The notes: generated by a model not told the origin, from the letters alone. Positions 19,242 through 31,928 are shown, counted from the stretch's first letter. The stretch is DNA of 64,000 nucleotides from Acidovorax soli (GCF_900107605.1 NZ_FNQJ01000002.1:248001-312000); one strand, 5' to 3'. Program-made: numbers and translations.

Positions 19242-20738
19242 ATGAACGCCCCAGCTGCCTCCATCCTCGTCGTCGATGACGAGCCCGATCTGCGCACCCT
19301 GTACGAACTCACGCTGCTGCGCGAAGGCTACCGGGTGGAAACCGCCTCCAGCATGCAGGAGGCGCGCCAGCAGCTCAAAGACCTGCGGTTTGACGCCGTC
19401 ATCACCGACATGCGCCTGCCCGACGGCTTTGGCATGGAATTGCTGCGGGACCTGCGCGACCAGCAGCGCCGGGAGCGCTGCGTGGTCATGACGGCTTACG
19501 GATCCGCGGAAAATGCGGTGGAAGCCCTGCGTTCGGGCGCGTTCGATTACCTGACGAAGCCAGTAGACCTGAAACAGTTCCGCTCGGTGGTGGCTTCGGC
19601 CGTGCAGGGAACGGGGGGCGTCCCCGCGCCACGCTCCAGCCGCAATGCCGGACGCACGGGCAGCACGGCCGAACCCGTCGGCACCGGGGGTGCGATGGAC
19701 CGCATCGTGGGCGAATCGCCGGTCATTCGCAACGTCAAGCAGCGCATCGCCAAGGTTGCCAGCAGCATGGCCCCGGTGCTGATCCATGGCGAGTCGGGCA
19801 CGGGCAAGGAACTCGTGGCCCAGGCGCTGCACGCCAGCAGCCAGCGCGCTGAAGGCCCTCTCATCGCCGTCAATTGCGGCGCCATCCCCGAAAACCTGCT
19901 CGAAGCCGAATTTTTCGGTGCCCGCAAAGGCTCTTACACCGGGGCCAGCCAGGATCGCGACGGCTACTTTCAGGCCGCACGCGGGGGCACGCTGTTTCTG
20001 GACGAAATCGGCGACCTGCCGCTGGCCATGCAATCCAAGTTGCTGCGCGCCATCCAGGAGCGCAGCGTGCGGCCGCTGGGCTCCACCCAGGAGGAAACCG
20101 TGGACGTGCGCATCGTGAGTGCCACCCACCGGGACCTGGCTGCCGATGTGCTGTCGGGCCGGTTCCGCCAGGACCTGTATTACCGCCTGAACGTGATCGA
20201 GATCGTCATTCCGCCGCTGCGCGAGCGTCGGGAGGACCTGCCTGCCTTGTGCGCCGCCTTGCTGGCCCGCATTGCGCACGAATCGGGAATCAAGCCACCA
20301 GCGCTCACCGAGCATGCGCTGAGCACCATTGCCAGCTACCCCCTGTCCGGCAACGTGCGCGAGCTGGAGAACCTGCTGCACCGGGCGGTGGCACTGAGTG
20401 ATGGCGAAGAACTGCATGTGGAGTGCGCCCCCTCCACGGCCGATGCCTTTGGCAACCGCCCCCCGCGCCCCGCCCCGCCAACGCCCGTCGCTCCCATACC
20501 GCCTGGCACGCCGGCAACGGGCGGGCCGGCCCCCTGTGCCACGCTGCCCAGTGATCTTCAGGCCTGGCTGGACCAGCAGGAACGCGAGATCCTGGTGCGC
20601 GCGCTGCGTGAGGCCAACTTCAACCGGACCGCCACGGCGGCGCGCCTGGGCATCAGCCTGCGCCAGATTCGCTACCGCATCGCCCGCTTGAACATTGCCG
20701 CGCCGAACGACAACGACGTGCATGACGACCTTGCCTGA
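19242..20738 (+). CDS. pilR: Sigma-54 response regulator PilR
   Basis: NtrC-type activator of pilA transcription with sigma-54, 498 residues. The receiver domain has the phospho-acceptor D56 (VITDMRLPDG). The AAA+ domain has Walker A GESGTGKE, sigma-54 contact loop GSYTGA (a variant of GAFTGA with Tyr for Phe) and Walker B GGTLFLDEIGDLP. A Pro-rich linker (about 405-435) leads to a C-terminal Fis-type helix-turn-helix (NRTATAARLGISLRQIRYRI). The end overlaps ampD by 17 bp. Confidence 0.94.
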   Translation: MNAPAASILVVDDEPDLRTLYELTLLREGYRVETASSMQEARQQLKDLRFDAVITDMRLPDGFGMELLRDLRDQQRRERCVVMTAYGSAENAVEALRSGAFDYLTKPVDLKQFRSVVASAVQGTGGVPAPRSSRNAGRTGSTAEPVGTGGAMDRIVGESPVIRNVKQRIAKVASSMAPVLIHGESGTGKELVAQALHASSQRAEGPLIAVNCGAIPENLLEAEFFGARKGSYTGASQDRDGYFQAARGGTLFLDEIGDLPLAMQSKLLRAIQERSVRPLGSTQEETVDVRIVSATHRDLAADVLSGRFRQDLYYRLNVIEIVIPPLRERREDLPALCAALLARIAHESGIKPPALTEHALSTIASYPLSGNVRELENLLHRAVALSDGEELHVECAPSTADAFGNRPPRPAPPTPVAPIPPGTPATGGPAPCATLPSDLQAWLDQQEREILVRALREANFNRTATAARLGISLRQIRYRIARLNIAAPNDNDVHDDLA

Positions 20739-21342
20739 CGGGCCACCCGCCCCGGACTTGTGGAACGCAGGCTGGCATCGGGACGCCCTGCGGCAGCCGT
20801 CGCCCAATTTTGGCCTGCGCCCCGGCGGCGGCGCCGTGGACCTGATCGTGGTCCACTCCATCAGCCTTCCGCCGGGACACTATGGCAACGGGGCAGTGCA
20901 ACGGCTGTTTGCCAACACGCTGGACTGGGACGCCCACCCCTACTTCCAAAGCATCCGGGGGCTGCAGGTGTCTTCGCACTTTTTCATAGCGCGCGACGGC
21001 ACCCTCTGGCAATTTGTGGACTGCGACCAGCGCGCCTGGCATGCCGGCCAATCCAGTTACCGTGGACGCGCCCAATGCAACGACGACTCCATCGGCATCG
21101 AGCTGGAGGGACTGGAAGGACAGACCTTTGAACCGGCGCAATACGAGGTGCTGGCCCGTCTGTGCGCCGACATCCAGGAGCGCTACCCCATTGCCCATGT
21201 GGCGGGACACGAACACATCGCGCCAGGGCGCAAACAGGATCCAGGACCCGGATTTGACTGGTCACGGCTGCAGAACCTGCTTGGGTGGCCTCTCGCCCGG
21301 TTTCCGATCGGCACCCGCAACGCACCGCCCCCCGGCCCATGA
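20722..21342 (+). CDS. ampD: 1,6-anhydro-N-acetylmuramyl-L-alanine amidase AmpD
   Basis: Cytoplasmic zinc amidase that removes the peptide from anhydro-muropeptides during wall recycling, and so limits beta-lactamase induction; 206 residues. Zinc ligands are visible in VVHSIS (His), AGHEHIAPGRKQDPGPGFDW (His and Asp), and the fold signature SSHFFIARDGTLWQFV is present. There is no signal peptide, as expected for AmpD. The ATG at 20722 lies inside the end of pilR. It works upstream of Mpl, which is encoded at 34 kb. Confidence 0.95.
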   Translation: MTTLPDGPPAPDLWNAGWHRDALRQPSPNFGLRPGGGAVDLIVVHSISLPPGHYGNGAVQRLFANTLDWDAHPYFQSIRGLQVSSHFFIARDGTLWQFVDCDQRAWHAGQSSYRGRAQCNDDSIGIELEGLEGQTFEPAQYEVLARLCADIQERYPIAHVAGHEHIAPGRKQDPGPGFDWSRLQNLLGWPLARFPIGTRNAPPPGP

Positions 21343-21462
21343 TGCGGCTGTCGCGAGCAAGCATCACTCCTTGCAACGCGTTCACGACAAATTGAAAAAA
21401 ATATCGGACGCAATGCCCATGCGGGCTGCTACCGAAAAACCGCCTGCACGGCCCGACATTGC

Positions 21463-21476
21463 TTGATCCGGGTCAT
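21463..21476. promoter_or_regulatory. Possible FNR-type box upstream of nrdA
   Basis: TTGATCCGGGTCAT matches nine of ten defined FNR-box positions if GTCAA is accepted on the right. It lies about 240 bp upstream of nrdA. The rest of the 370-bp gap (21343-21712) holds the NrdR boxes described separately; I see no gene or RNA there. Confidence 0.25.
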
Positions 21477-21572
21477 GAAATGCCGGCGATACGCGGCTCT
21501 CCGTGCTTGCCAACACCCTGCCGAACAACCGCGCCACGGATGGTTTCAGGCGAGAAGGGTTTTCCCGGCTGT

Positions 21573-21620
21573 ACACTACCGGTAGTGTCCTGAACACTAT
21601 CGACACACCATAGCTAGTGT
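21573..21620. promoter_or_regulatory. Tandem NrdR boxes
   Basis: Two 16-bp sites, ACACTACCGGTAGTGT (21573-21588, a perfect palindrome) and ACACCATAGCTAGTGT (21605-21620), start exactly 32 bp apart, about three helical turns. This pair arrangement is the known operator of the ribonucleotide reductase repressor NrdR (consensus ACACWATATATWGTGT). The sites lie 92-140 bp before the nrdA start codon. Confidence 0.85.
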
Positions 21621-21712
21621 GCAAAAGATTGAACGCCGCGCCCCATCCGGGCACCGCGGCAGCGTTTCCAGCCCGTCAGCCCATCCCAGACAGCCCACAG
21701 AAGAGGAACCCC

Positions 21713-24643
<2,931 letters not shown>

Positions 24644-24654
24644 AGACTTCGCCT

Positions 24655-24684
24655 GCAATGCCTCGGACCCATCCGAGGCATTGC
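24655..24684 (+). other. Hairpin between nrdA and nrdB
   Basis: A perfect 13-base stem, GCAATGCCTCGGA and its complement TCCGAGGCATTGC, closes a four-base loop 12 bp after the nrdA stop. No U-tract follows, so it is more likely an mRNA-stabilising or processing hairpin than a terminator. Confidence 0.6.
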
Positions 24685-24778
24685 TCATGTGCTGTGAAGC
24701 AACAAAACCTTGCTGCGCAACGCTTCAGTGCTTTTCTTTTCGCAGCACTGCTTTCATAATCCGAACACTGGAAAATCT

Positions 24779-25975
24779 ATGTTGACCTGGGACGAAGAAG
24801 TCAAGCCCTCATCGCAAAATCAACTGGACGGCGGTCTGCACAGCAACCGCCTGGCGGGACAACCGCCTCTGTCTTTCCAGACCCCATCACTGCAAACGAC
24901 AGGTGCTGCCGCCGCCGCCATCGGTGGTGGCAATGCGCCCACCGCTGCGACCGTACACCGCCGCGTGAACGCCGCAGACAAGCGCATCATCAACGGCCAG
25001 ACCGACGTCAACCAGCTGGTTCCGTTCAAGTACAAGTGGGCCTGGGAAAAATACCTCGCCACCTGCGCCAACCACTGGATGCCCCAAGAGGTGAACATGA
25101 CGCGCGACATCGCGTTGTGGAAGGACCCGAACGGCCTGACCGACGACGAGCGCCGCATCATCAAGCGCAACCTCGGCTTCTTCGTGACCGCCGACTCGCT
25201 GGCCGCCAACAACATCGTGCTGGGCACCTACCGGCACATCACGGCACCCGAGTGCCGACAGTTCCTGCTGCGCCAGGCATTTGAAGAAGCCATCCACACC
25301 CACGCCTACCAGTACATCGTGGAATCGCTGGGCCTGGACGAGAGCGAGATCTTCAACGCCTACAACGAAGTTCAGTCGATCCGCGACAAGGACGAATTCC
25401 TGATCCCCTTCATCGAGGCGATCATGGACCCCAACTTTCATACCGGCACACCCGAAACCGATCAGACCCTGCTCAAGTCGCTGATCGTTTTCGCGTGCCT
25501 GATGGAAGGCCTGTTCTTCTACGTCGGTTTCACCCAGATCCTGGCGCTGGGCCGCCAGAACAAGATGACCGGTGCCGCCGAGCAGTACCAGTACATCCTG
25601 CGCGACGAGTCGATGCACTGCAACTTCGGCATCGACCTGATCAACCAGCTCAAGCTGGAAAACCCCCACCTGTGGACCGCGGAGTTCAAGGCCGAGATCA
25701 AGGCGCTGTTCCTCAAGGCCGTGGAACTGGAATACCGCTATGCCGAAGACACCATGCCCCGCGGCGTGCTGGGCATGAACGCCTCCATGTTCAAGGGCTA
25801 CCTGCGCTACATCGCCAACCGCCGTGCCACGCAGATCGGGCTCGAAACGCTCTTCCCCAACGAAGAGAACCCGTTCCCGTGGATGAGCGAGATGATCGAC
25901 TTGAAGAAGGAACGCAACTTCTTCGAGACCCGGGTTATTGAATACCAGTCCGGTGGTGCGCTGTCCTGGGACTAG
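24779..25975 (+). CDS. nrdB: Class Ia ribonucleotide reductase, small subunit
   Basis: Beta subunit carrying the diiron-tyrosyl radical, 398 residues. Metal ligands can be placed: [12 protein letters not shown] (Glu, His, then the radical Tyr), MEGLFF (Glu) and DESMHCNFG (Glu and His). So this is the class Ia type with the radical Tyr present. The N-terminal ~75 residues (low-complexity, Gly/Ala/Thr-rich) are a long unconserved extension compared with E. coli. A weak promoter (CATAAT at 24755-24760) may allow separate expression from nrdA. Confidence 0.95.
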   Translation: MLTWDEEVKPSSQNQLDGGLHSNRLAGQPPLSFQTPSLQTTGAAAAAIGGGNAPTAATVHRRVNAADKRIINGQTDVNQLVPFKYKWAWEKYLATCANHWMPQEVNMTRDIALWKDPNGLTDDERRIIKRNLGFFVTADSLAANNIVLGTYRHITAPECRQFLLRQAFEEAIHTHAYQYIVESLGLDESEIFNAYNEVQSIRDKDEFLIPFIEAIMDPNFHTGTPETDQTLLKSLIVFACLMEGLFFYVGFTQILALGRQNKMTGAAEQYQYILRDESMHCNFGIDLINQLKLENPHLWTAEFKAEIKALFLKAVELEYRYAEDTMPRGVLGMNASMFKGYLRYIANRRATQIGLETLFPNEENPFPWMSEMIDLKKERNFFETRVIEYQSGGALSWD

Positions 25976-26159
25976 CGCCTTTTTGCATCACACCACCATG
26001 GATCCTTACACCACGCCCAATACACACAGCGCTGCAAAGCGGCGCCGTGCGGGGCGTTCCCGTGTTCATGGGGATGGGGTTCTGCCCCATCTCCATGGAT
26101 CGCTTTCTGTCCACTGCAGACAGGAAGTGCTCTTTGCAAATTGACCCAAGGAGAACATG

Positions 26160-26864
26160 ATGGCAACTGCGAAAAAACCGGCCGCCAAGAAGGCTGCACC
26201 CGCGAAGAAAGCTGCTCCCGCCAAGAAGGTAGTGGCCGCCAAGAAGGCTGCACCGGCGAAGAAAGCCGCTCCCGCCAAGAAGGTAGTGGCCGCCAAGAAG
26301 GCTGCACCGGCGAAGAAAGCCGCTCCCGCCAAGAAGGTAGTGGCCGCCAAGAAGGCTGCACCGGCGAAGAAAGCCGCTCCCGCCAAGAAGGTAGTGGCCG
26401 CCAAGAAGGCTGCACCGGCGAAGAAAGCCGCTCCCGCCAAGAAGGTAGTGGCCGCCAAGAAGGCTGCACCGGCGAAGAAAGCCGCTCCCGCCAAGAAGGT
26501 AGTGGCCGCCAAGAAGGCTGCACCGGCGAAGAAAGCCGCTCCCGCCAAGAAGGTAGTGGCTGCCAAGAAGGCTGCACCGGCGAAGAAGGCTGCTCCCGCC
26601 AAGAAGGTAGTGGCCGCCAAGAAGGCTGCACCGGCGAAGAAGGCTGCTCCCGCCAAGAAGGTAGTGGCTGCCAAGAAGGCTGCGCCCGCAAAGAAAGCCG
26701 CTCCTGCCAAGAAAGCTGCGGCACCTGCCCCAAAGGCAGCAGCCCCGGCCAAGAAAGCCGCCCCAGCCAAGAAAGCCGTCAAGACCGCCGCTGCCGCGCC
26801 GGCTGCGCAAACCACACTGAATCCCCAGGCAGCCTGGCCCTTCCCTACCGGCACGAAGCCATAA
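26160..26864 (+). CDS. Histone H1-like Lys/Ala-repeat protein
   Basis: A highly basic 234-residue DNA-binding protein of the bacterial H1/AlgP type, expected to coat the nucleoid. Almost the whole chain is AAPAKK/VVAAKK repeats, with nine near-identical 18-residue units (26184-26669), then Ala/Pro/Lys-rich sequence and a short non-repetitive tail (TTLNPQAAWPFPTGTKP). ATG codons lie at 26157 and 26160; the AAGGAG site at 26148-26153 fits the second better. The preceding 25976-26159 gap holds no gene I recognise. Repeat number probably varies between strains. Confidence 0.9.
   Translation: MATAKKPAAKKAAPAKKAAPAKKVVAAKKAAPAKKAAPAKKVVAAKKAAPAKKAAPAKKVVAAKKAAPAKKAAPAKKVVAAKKAAPAKKAAPAKKVVAAKKAAPAKKAAPAKKVVAAKKAAPAKKAAPAKKVVAAKKAAPAKKAAPAKKVVAAKKAAPAKKAAPAKKVVAAKKAAPAKKAAPAKKAAAPAPKAAAPAKKAAPAKKAVKTAAAAPAAQTTLNPQAAWPFPTGTKP
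26184..26669 (+). repeat. Nine 54-bp tandem repeats in the histone-like gene
   Basis: Nine in-frame units, each ending in GTAGTGGCC or GTAGTGGCT. Units differ from one another only at a few third positions (GCC/GCT, CCC/CCG, AAA/AAG). Such near-identity points to recent expansion or homogenisation. Confidence 0.92.
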
Positions 26865-26884
26865 GTCCGGCACACTGCGTGCCC

Positions 26885-26913
26885 AGCCCGGTGCCTGTGC
26901 ACCGGGCTTTTTT
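26885..26913 (+). terminator. Rho-independent terminator of the histone-like gene
   Basis: A ten-base stem AGCCCGGTGC / GCACCGGGCT with a four-base loop CTGT is followed by six T. It starts 20 bp after the stop codon. Confidence 0.85.
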
Positions 26914-27084
26914 ATGCCAAAACCATAGTGCCCCGCCATCGATAGAGCGGAGACCCATCTCGGCAGCCAGCCCGTTCAGCCCATTTCTCTACCCTGAACC
27001 AACGCGAAGGCGCAGCACTGGCAGTACAGATGAAGCCCAACGCAACCAGCCAAGTGACCGCCTCCACCGGATGGAGAAGTGGCA

Positions 27085-27981
27085 TCAGGCGGGCGTAAAG
27101 TCCAGCCGGTAATTTTGTGGACCACGCTGTGCAATCTTGAGCGCTCCGACCCGATTGCCCAACTCCGCGCAACGCACCAGCGGCCAGCCACGCTCCAATC
27201 CGAAAAGCAGCGCCCCCCTCCATGCGTCTCCACACCCGGTCGGATCCACCACCTGGGCAGGCTGCACCGCAGGGACCACCGTCTTTTCGCCATCAATCCA
27301 CACCTCGCAACCCTGGGCTCCCAGCGTAACGACCAATCCCTTCACCTTGCGTGATATGTCAGCGCAAGACCAGCCGGTACGATCGCACAGCATCTTGCCT
27401 TCGTAGTCGTTCACGGCAACCCAGGTGGCCTGCTCGACGAACCGGGAAAGTTCCGTTCCGCTGAACATGGGCAGCCCCTGGCCTGGATCGAAGACAAACG
27501 GAATATCTGCCGCCACAAACTGGGCCGCATGTTCCAGCATGGCATCCCGTCCATCGGGTGCAACAATGCCAAGGCGCACATCGGCCCGAGGTTCAATGCG
27601 ATTCACATGGGCCTGCATCATCGCCCCGGGGTGAAAGGCAGTGATCTGGTTATTGTCACGGTCCGTCATGATCATGGCCTGCGCCGTGTAGGTGTCATGG
27701 GTTTGACCCACATGCGCCGTGCTGATGCCCAACTCTTTCAATCGCACCAGGTAGTCGGCCCCATCACTGCCCAGCATGGCCATGGGCAGCGGCTCCCCCC
27801 CCAGCTGCCGCAGACTGTAAGCAATGTTGCCGGCGCATCCACCGAAATCCCGCCGCAAGGAGGGCACAAGGAACGAGACGTTGAGAATGTGAAGCTGATC
27901 GGGCAGTATCTGCTCGGCGAACCGCCCTTCAAAAGTCATGATGGTGTCAAACGCAAGAGAACCGCAAATCAGTACAGCCAT
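27085..27981 (-). CDS. PfkB-family carbohydrate/nucleoside kinase
   Basis: Ribokinase-fold kinase, 298 residues. The N-terminal glycine motif (FGGCAGNIAYSLRQLGGEP) and the C-terminal anion-hole signature DPTGCGDAWRGALLFGL, with the catalytic Asp in GCGDA, are intact. The sequence FDTIMTFEGRFAEQILPDQLHILN is closest, in my reading, to adenosine-kinase-like members, but the substrate (adenosine, ribose or another sugar) is not proven. The ATG at 27981 (MAVLICGSLAFD) was preferred over 27999. It is convergent with the histone-like gene and codirectional with DUF3426 upstream (22-bp gap). Confidence 0.85.
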   Translation of the reverse strand: MAVLICGSLAFDTIMTFEGRFAEQILPDQLHILNVSFLVPSLRRDFGGCAGNIAYSLRQLGGEPLPMAMLGSDGADYLVRLKELGISTAHVGQTHDTYTAQAMIMTDRDNNQITAFHPGAMMQAHVNRIEPRADVRLGIVAPDGRDAMLEHAAQFVAADIPFVFDPGQGLPMFSGTELSRFVEQATWVAVNDYEGKMLCDRTGWSCADISRKVKGLVVTLGAQGCEVWIDGEKTVVPAVQPAQVVDPTGCGDAWRGALLFGLERGWPLVRCAELGNRVGALKIAQRGPQNYRLDFTPA

Positions 27982-28003
27982 GGCAAGAGGGTAGATCAAG
28001 AGA

Positions 28004-29434
28004 TTAGGGATAAAACGCCAGCAACCGGTAGCCCGCCACGCGCGCTCCGCCAGTGGTCACAATGACCGCCACCGAAGAGTTCCAAACGCCCAGGGCAGGA
28101 AGTTCCGCAGGGGCTGCCATCTCCGGCGGTAAGAATACACGCCGCAGTACGGGCTGGTCCTGTGCATCGGTCAATGTCAACTCCATGGCGGGCATGGCCA
28201 AGGGGATGTTGGCGCGATTTTTGATGGCGAAGGTCAGCTGGTAGCTGTCCCCGCGCCCCTTGTTGAAGGAAGAGCTGTCAATCACGACATCCGACATCTG
28301 TTTCAGCGGAGCCAATGTGCATTGAAATGGTTCGCACAGTGCCTGAAGCCAGGGGCGCACACGGGGATCCATGGCCGCGATGCGGTCCCGCTCCTGCAAC
28401 ACAACCTGCAATGCCAGGGTGCACAACAGCACGACCCCGATCGTCCCCAGCACTACTCGCACCAAAGGGCGTCGCCAGAAGGCCTTGCGCTTGGCCGCGC
28501 GCACGAAACTCACATCCTCCGCACCCACACTGTCCTCGGGTGGGTCGTACTCTTGTTGCGCTAGGGGCATACCGTCAGGAGCAGCCACCTCCAACGCCTC
28601 GCTTTGACCCCTATCGGGCCTGAGCAAAACCTCCGGTGGAAAGGGCGCTTCCAATGGCTGACTGGACGCCCGCTCTGGTTCGTCTTCCTGCGCCGGTTCG
28701 CTCTCCCCCTCGCCGCCAAAGCCGGTCGGTGACGGCGCCTCGTCAGACGGCTTGCGCAGCAACTCCAAAGGCGCATACAACGCACCTGCCGCCGGGATGC
28801 CATCCGGCAACCCATCGGCCACATCCGGGTCACCCAGCTCGGCGGTTGGCAGCTCGTAGCCGGCCGGGCATTCGTTGATCCGAATCGCAGGAGTCTCTTC
28901 TTTCCGAGACTCCCCTGCCCCCGCCGGAATGGCCGGGGCCCGGTCGTCGACCGCCGGCTCCAGGAAAGTATCGCCTGTCGATCCAACCGACCGCCACGCC
29001 AATGTGCCACCTGGCTGCAAGGCCGGGCGCATCTCAGGGGAGAAGACAGTCTCTGCATCGGCGACAAGCAATGCAGAAACCGCAGGCACGGGCACATCCA
29101 GCATGGCATCCGATGCCACGGGACCCTCGGGCAAATCCTGTGCACCGACGGGCGGCACGCCGGGCGCCGTCGCTGCAGTCTGCCCCCAGTCAGCATACGC
29201 TCCCCAGACCTGCACATCATCGGTCGCACGCCTGGCAGGTGCCGGTGGGGGTGGCGCTGCCGCCATGCAAACATCCGGCAACAAGACCTGCGGCTCGGAA
29301 GGCAGCAAATGGGCGGATGCGTCAAATACCTCCTTGCATTGGCCGCATCGCACCCAGCCATCGGAAATGCGCAACTGATCGGCAACCACCTTGAACATCG
29401 TCGCGCAGGACGGGCAGCGTGTGATCTGACTCAT
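28004..29434 (-). CDS. DUF3426 protein with zinc ribbon and membrane anchor
   Basis: A 476-residue protein of unknown function. The N-terminal MJ0042-type zinc ribbon has four cysteines (CPSC at 7-10 and CGQC at 30-33). A long acidic/Pro-rich low-complexity middle (about 45-320) leads to one membrane segment (VVLGTIGVVLLCTLALQVV, about 327-345) and a C-terminal DUF3426 domain on the far side (SSSFNKGRGDSYQLTFAIKNR). So zinc ribbon and DUF3426 domain probably face opposite sides of the inner membrane. It lies between prmA and the kinase, an arrangement common in Burkholderiales. Confidence 0.87.
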   Translation of the reverse strand: MSQITRCPSCATMFKVVADQLRISDGWVRCGQCKEVFDASAHLLPSEPQVLLPDVCMAAAPPPPAPARRATDDVQVWGAYADWGQTAATAPGVPPVGAQDLPEGPVASDAMLDVPVPAVSALLVADAETVFSPEMRPALQPGGTLAWRSVGSTGDTFLEPAVDDRAPAIPAGAGESRKEETPAIRINECPAGYELPTAELGDPDVADGLPDGIPAAGALYAPLELLRKPSDEAPSPTGFGGEGESEPAQEDEPERASSQPLEAPFPPEVLLRPDRGQSEALEVAAPDGMPLAQQEYDPPEDSVGAEDVSFVRAAKRKAFWRRPLVRVVLGTIGVVLLCTLALQVVLQERDRIAAMDPRVRPWLQALCEPFQCTLAPLKQMSDVVIDSSSFNKGRGDSYQLTFAIKNRANIPLAMPAMELTLTDAQDQPVLRRVFLPPEMAAPAELPALGVWNSSVAVIVTTGGARVAGYRLLAFYP

Positions 29435-29489
29435 CTGCGATCCATGGTGGTCGGCGCCCTTCTCAATAAACTGCGACGGGGTTGCAACT

Positions 29490-30392
29490 TCAGCGAGCGG
29501 CCGTCATGAGAATCCAGCCATCCTCTGTGTCGGCAACCTCCAGGCGGATCCAGGGAGCGTAAGCCTCCTTCAGCTCCTGCGCCTGGCGCTCCAGGATACC
29601 TGCCAGCACGAGGTGTCCGCCCGGAGCCACATGCGCGCACAGCAAGGGTGCCAGCACCTTCAACGGAGTGGCCAGAATGTTGGCCAGCACGGTCTGATAA
29701 AGCCCGTGGGCCTGGTCCGGCAGGCCGGCATGCACCAGCACACCATTGGCTTGGGCATTCTGCACCGTGGACTCGACGGCAGCCGGATCAATGTCCACCG
29801 CATCGATGTCGGTTGCACCGAACTTCGCCGCACCGATGGCCAGGATGCCCGAACCACAGCCATAGTCCAGCACACGCCCGAGGGGATTGCCCGCCCCGGC
29901 GCTGGTGACACCGTGGCGCGCAATCCACCGCAGGCACATGCGCGTGGTGGGATGGGTGCCCGTGCCAAAAGCCAGCCCCGGATCCAGCCGGATGCTGCGC
30001 AGCGCCTGCGCAGGCAGCTCGTGCCAGGTCGGAACAATCCAGAAATCCGCCGTGATATCCACGGGTGCAAACTGTGACTGGGTGAGCCGCACCCAGTCCT
30101 GATCCGGCACGCGCGCCAACCCCAGCACCTGGCACCCCGTGAAGAAATCCTGCACCGCCAGCAACTGCTGCGCCTCGCGGGCAACCGCTTCGGTCGCGAA
30201 CAATGACACCACCCGGCTGCGCTGCCAACCATCCTTGGGCGGCGGCATGCCCGGCTCGCCGAACAAGGCCTGCTCGGCATCGGTCTGCGCATCTGCATCC
30301 TCCACCGAAACGCTCAGCGCGTCCAGCGCGTCCAGCGCATCGCTCACCGCCTCAATGCGGTCTTCGGGACACATCAGGCTCAGCTCAAACAT
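29490..30392 (-). CDS. prmA: Ribosomal protein L11 methyltransferase
   Basis: SAM-dependent enzyme that trimethylates lysines of ribosomal protein L11, 300 residues. The N-terminal L11-binding domain (MFELSLMCPEDRIEAVSDAL) precedes the methyltransferase domain with motif I VLDYGCGSGILAIGAAKFG and the family motif LDPGLAFGTGTHPTTRMCL. NILATPLKVLAP is the catalytic-loop region. It lies 77 bp downstream of accC on the same strand, so it may be cotranscribed. Confidence 0.96.
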   Translation of the reverse strand: MFELSLMCPEDRIEAVSDALDALDALSVSVEDADAQTDAEQALFGEPGMPPPKDGWQRSRVVSLFATEAVAREAQQLLAVQDFFTGCQVLGLARVPDQDWVRLTQSQFAPVDITADFWIVPTWHELPAQALRSIRLDPGLAFGTGTHPTTRMCLRWIARHGVTSAGAGNPLGRVLDYGCGSGILAIGAAKFGATDIDAVDIDPAAVESTVQNAQANGVLVHAGLPDQAHGLYQTVLANILATPLKVLAPLLCAHVAPGGHLVLAGILERQAQELKEAYAPWIRLEVADTEDGWILMTAAR

Positions 30393-30469
30393 GGGACATG
30401 CCTCTCAGAAAAAATGAAATGCTGGCACCCGTTGCCAGGAGCCAGCATGAAACGATGCACAAGGTGGCT

Positions 30470-31819
30470 TCACCGCTTGTGCTGGGACAGCCACTCTTCC
30501 AGGTAGTGGATGTTGGTACCACCCGCCACAAACTTGGCATCCACCATCAGTTCGCGGTGCAGCGGCACATTGGTGTTGATCCCCTCGATCACCGTTTCCG
30601 ACAGCGCCGCGCGCATGCGGGCCAGGGCCTGCTCACGCGTATCGCCGTGCACGATGATCTTGCCGATCATCGAATCGTAGTTCGGGGGCACAAAATAATT
30701 GGTATATGCGTGCGAGTCCACGCGCACCCCCGGACCACCCGGCGCATGCCACATGGTGATGCGCCCCGGCGAAGGGATGAACTTGTAGGGGTCTTCGGCA
30801 TTCACCCGGCATTCGATGGCATGGCCACGGATTTCAATTTGCCGCTGCGTGAAGGGAAGCTTCTCACCGGCTGCCACCATGATCTGCGTGCGCACGATGT
30901 CCACACCCGTGATCCATTCGGTCACCGGATGCTCCACCTGAACGCGCGTGTTCATCTCGATGAAATAGAACTCGCCGTTTTCATACAGGAACTCGAAAGT
31001 ACCCGCACCGCGGTAGCCGATCTTCTTGCAGGCCGCCACGCAGCGCTCCCCGATCCGCTCGATCAGCTTGCGGGGAATGCCGGGCGCCGGCGCCTCTTCG
31101 ATCACCTTCTGGTGGCGGCGCTGCATCGAGCAGTCACGCTCGCCCAGATACACCGCGTTACGGTGCTTGTCGGCCAGGATCTGTATCTCGATATGGCGGG
31201 GGTTCTGCAGGAACTTCTCCATGTACACCGCCGGGTTGCCAAACGCAGCACCCGCCTCGGCCTTGGTCATCTGCACGGCATTGACCAGCGCCGCCTCGGT
31301 GTGCACCACGCGCATGCCGCGGCCGCCGCCACCGCCAGCAGCCTTGATGATCACCGGATAACCCACCGCCTTGGCAATGCGACGGATCTGCACCGGATCG
31401 TCCGGCAATTCGCCGTCCGACCCCGGCACACACGGCACACCCGCGCGAATCATCGCCTGCTTGGCCGACACCTTGTCGCCCATCATGCGGATGTTTTCAG
31501 GGGTGGGGCCGATGAACTGGAAACCACTCTTTTCCACGCGCTCGGCAAAGTCGGCGTTCTCGGACAGGAAACCATAGCCGGGGTGGATGGCTTCTGCATC
31601 CGTCACCTCGGCGGCCGAGATGATGGCGGGCATGTTGAGATAGGACAGCGGCGAAGGCGCCGGGCCAATGCACACGGCCTCTTCGGCCAGCTTCACATAC
31701 TTGGCATCACGATCGGCCTCAGAATAGACCATCACGGCCTTCACACCCAGCTCCTGGCAGGCACGCTGGATCCGAAGGGCGATTTCGCCGCGATTGGCGA
31801 CCAGAATCTTTTTAAACAT
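30470..31819 (-). CDS. accC: Acetyl-CoA carboxylase, biotin carboxylase subunit
   Basis: ATP-grasp enzyme that carboxylates biotin on AccB, the first step of fatty-acid synthesis; 449 residues. It contains the Gly-rich ATP loop [30 protein letters not shown] and the catalytic [15 protein letters not shown]. The N-terminus ([16 protein letters not shown]) is the standard one. Upstream, the same first 11 codons occur twice more in tandem (see the 31820-32037 repeat). The gene has only a weak ribosome site (GAGA), so its translation may depend on the overlapping mini-ORF before it. Confidence 0.97.
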   Translation of the reverse strand: MFKKILVANRGEIALRIQRACQELGVKAVMVYSEADRDAKYVKLAEEAVCIGPAPSPLSYLNMPAIISAAEVTDAEAIHPGYGFLSENADFAERVEKSGFQFIGPTPENIRMMGDKVSAKQAMIRAGVPCVPGSDGELPDDPVQIRRIAKAVGYPVIIKAAGGGGGRGMRVVHTEAALVNAVQMTKAEAGAAFGNPAVYMEKFLQNPRHIEIQILADKHRNAVYLGERDCSMQRRHQKVIEEAPAPGIPRKLIERIGERCVAACKKIGYRGAGTFEFLYENGEFYFIEMNTRVQVEHPVTEWITGVDIVRTQIMVAAGEKLPFTQRQIEIRGHAIECRVNAEDPYKFIPSPGRITMWHAPGGPGVRVDSHAYTNYFVPPNYDSMIGKIIVHGDTREQALARMRAALSETVIEGINTNVPLHRELMVDAKFVAGGTNIHYLEEWLSQHKR

Positions 31820-31928
31820 GGGTTGTCTCGCGGCTCATCGCCTGCACGCTGGCGCGTGCCAGTGCAATTTGCTTCGCCTTGCCTGCGGCAAGAACGCCGC
31901 GATTGGCGACCAGAATCTTTTTAAACAT
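31812..31928 (-). CDS. Mini-ORF 2 overlapping the accC start
   Basis: 38 codons: [11 protein letters not shown], identical to the AccC start, then [18 protein letters not shown] and AMSRETTHV. Its TAA stop lies inside the first codons of accC (CATGTTTAA), so a ribosome finishing it would be placed on the accC start. It could be a coupling device or a non-functional duplication remnant. Confidence 0.35.
   Translation of the reverse strand: MFKKILVANRGVLAAGKAKQIALARASVQAMSRETTHV

Noticed and set aside
24655..24684. Terminator separating nrdA from nrdB
   Set aside because: The stem is strong but no T-tract follows. I recorded it as a hairpin only.
26184..26669. CRISPR-like regular repeats
   Set aside because: The repeats are contiguous and in frame, with no unique spacers and no cas genes.
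25935..26939. Long minus-strand frames with GGHYLLGGSGFLRRCSLL-like repeats
   Set aside because: These are the reverse reading of the 54-bp repeats of the histone-like gene, with no ribosome site.
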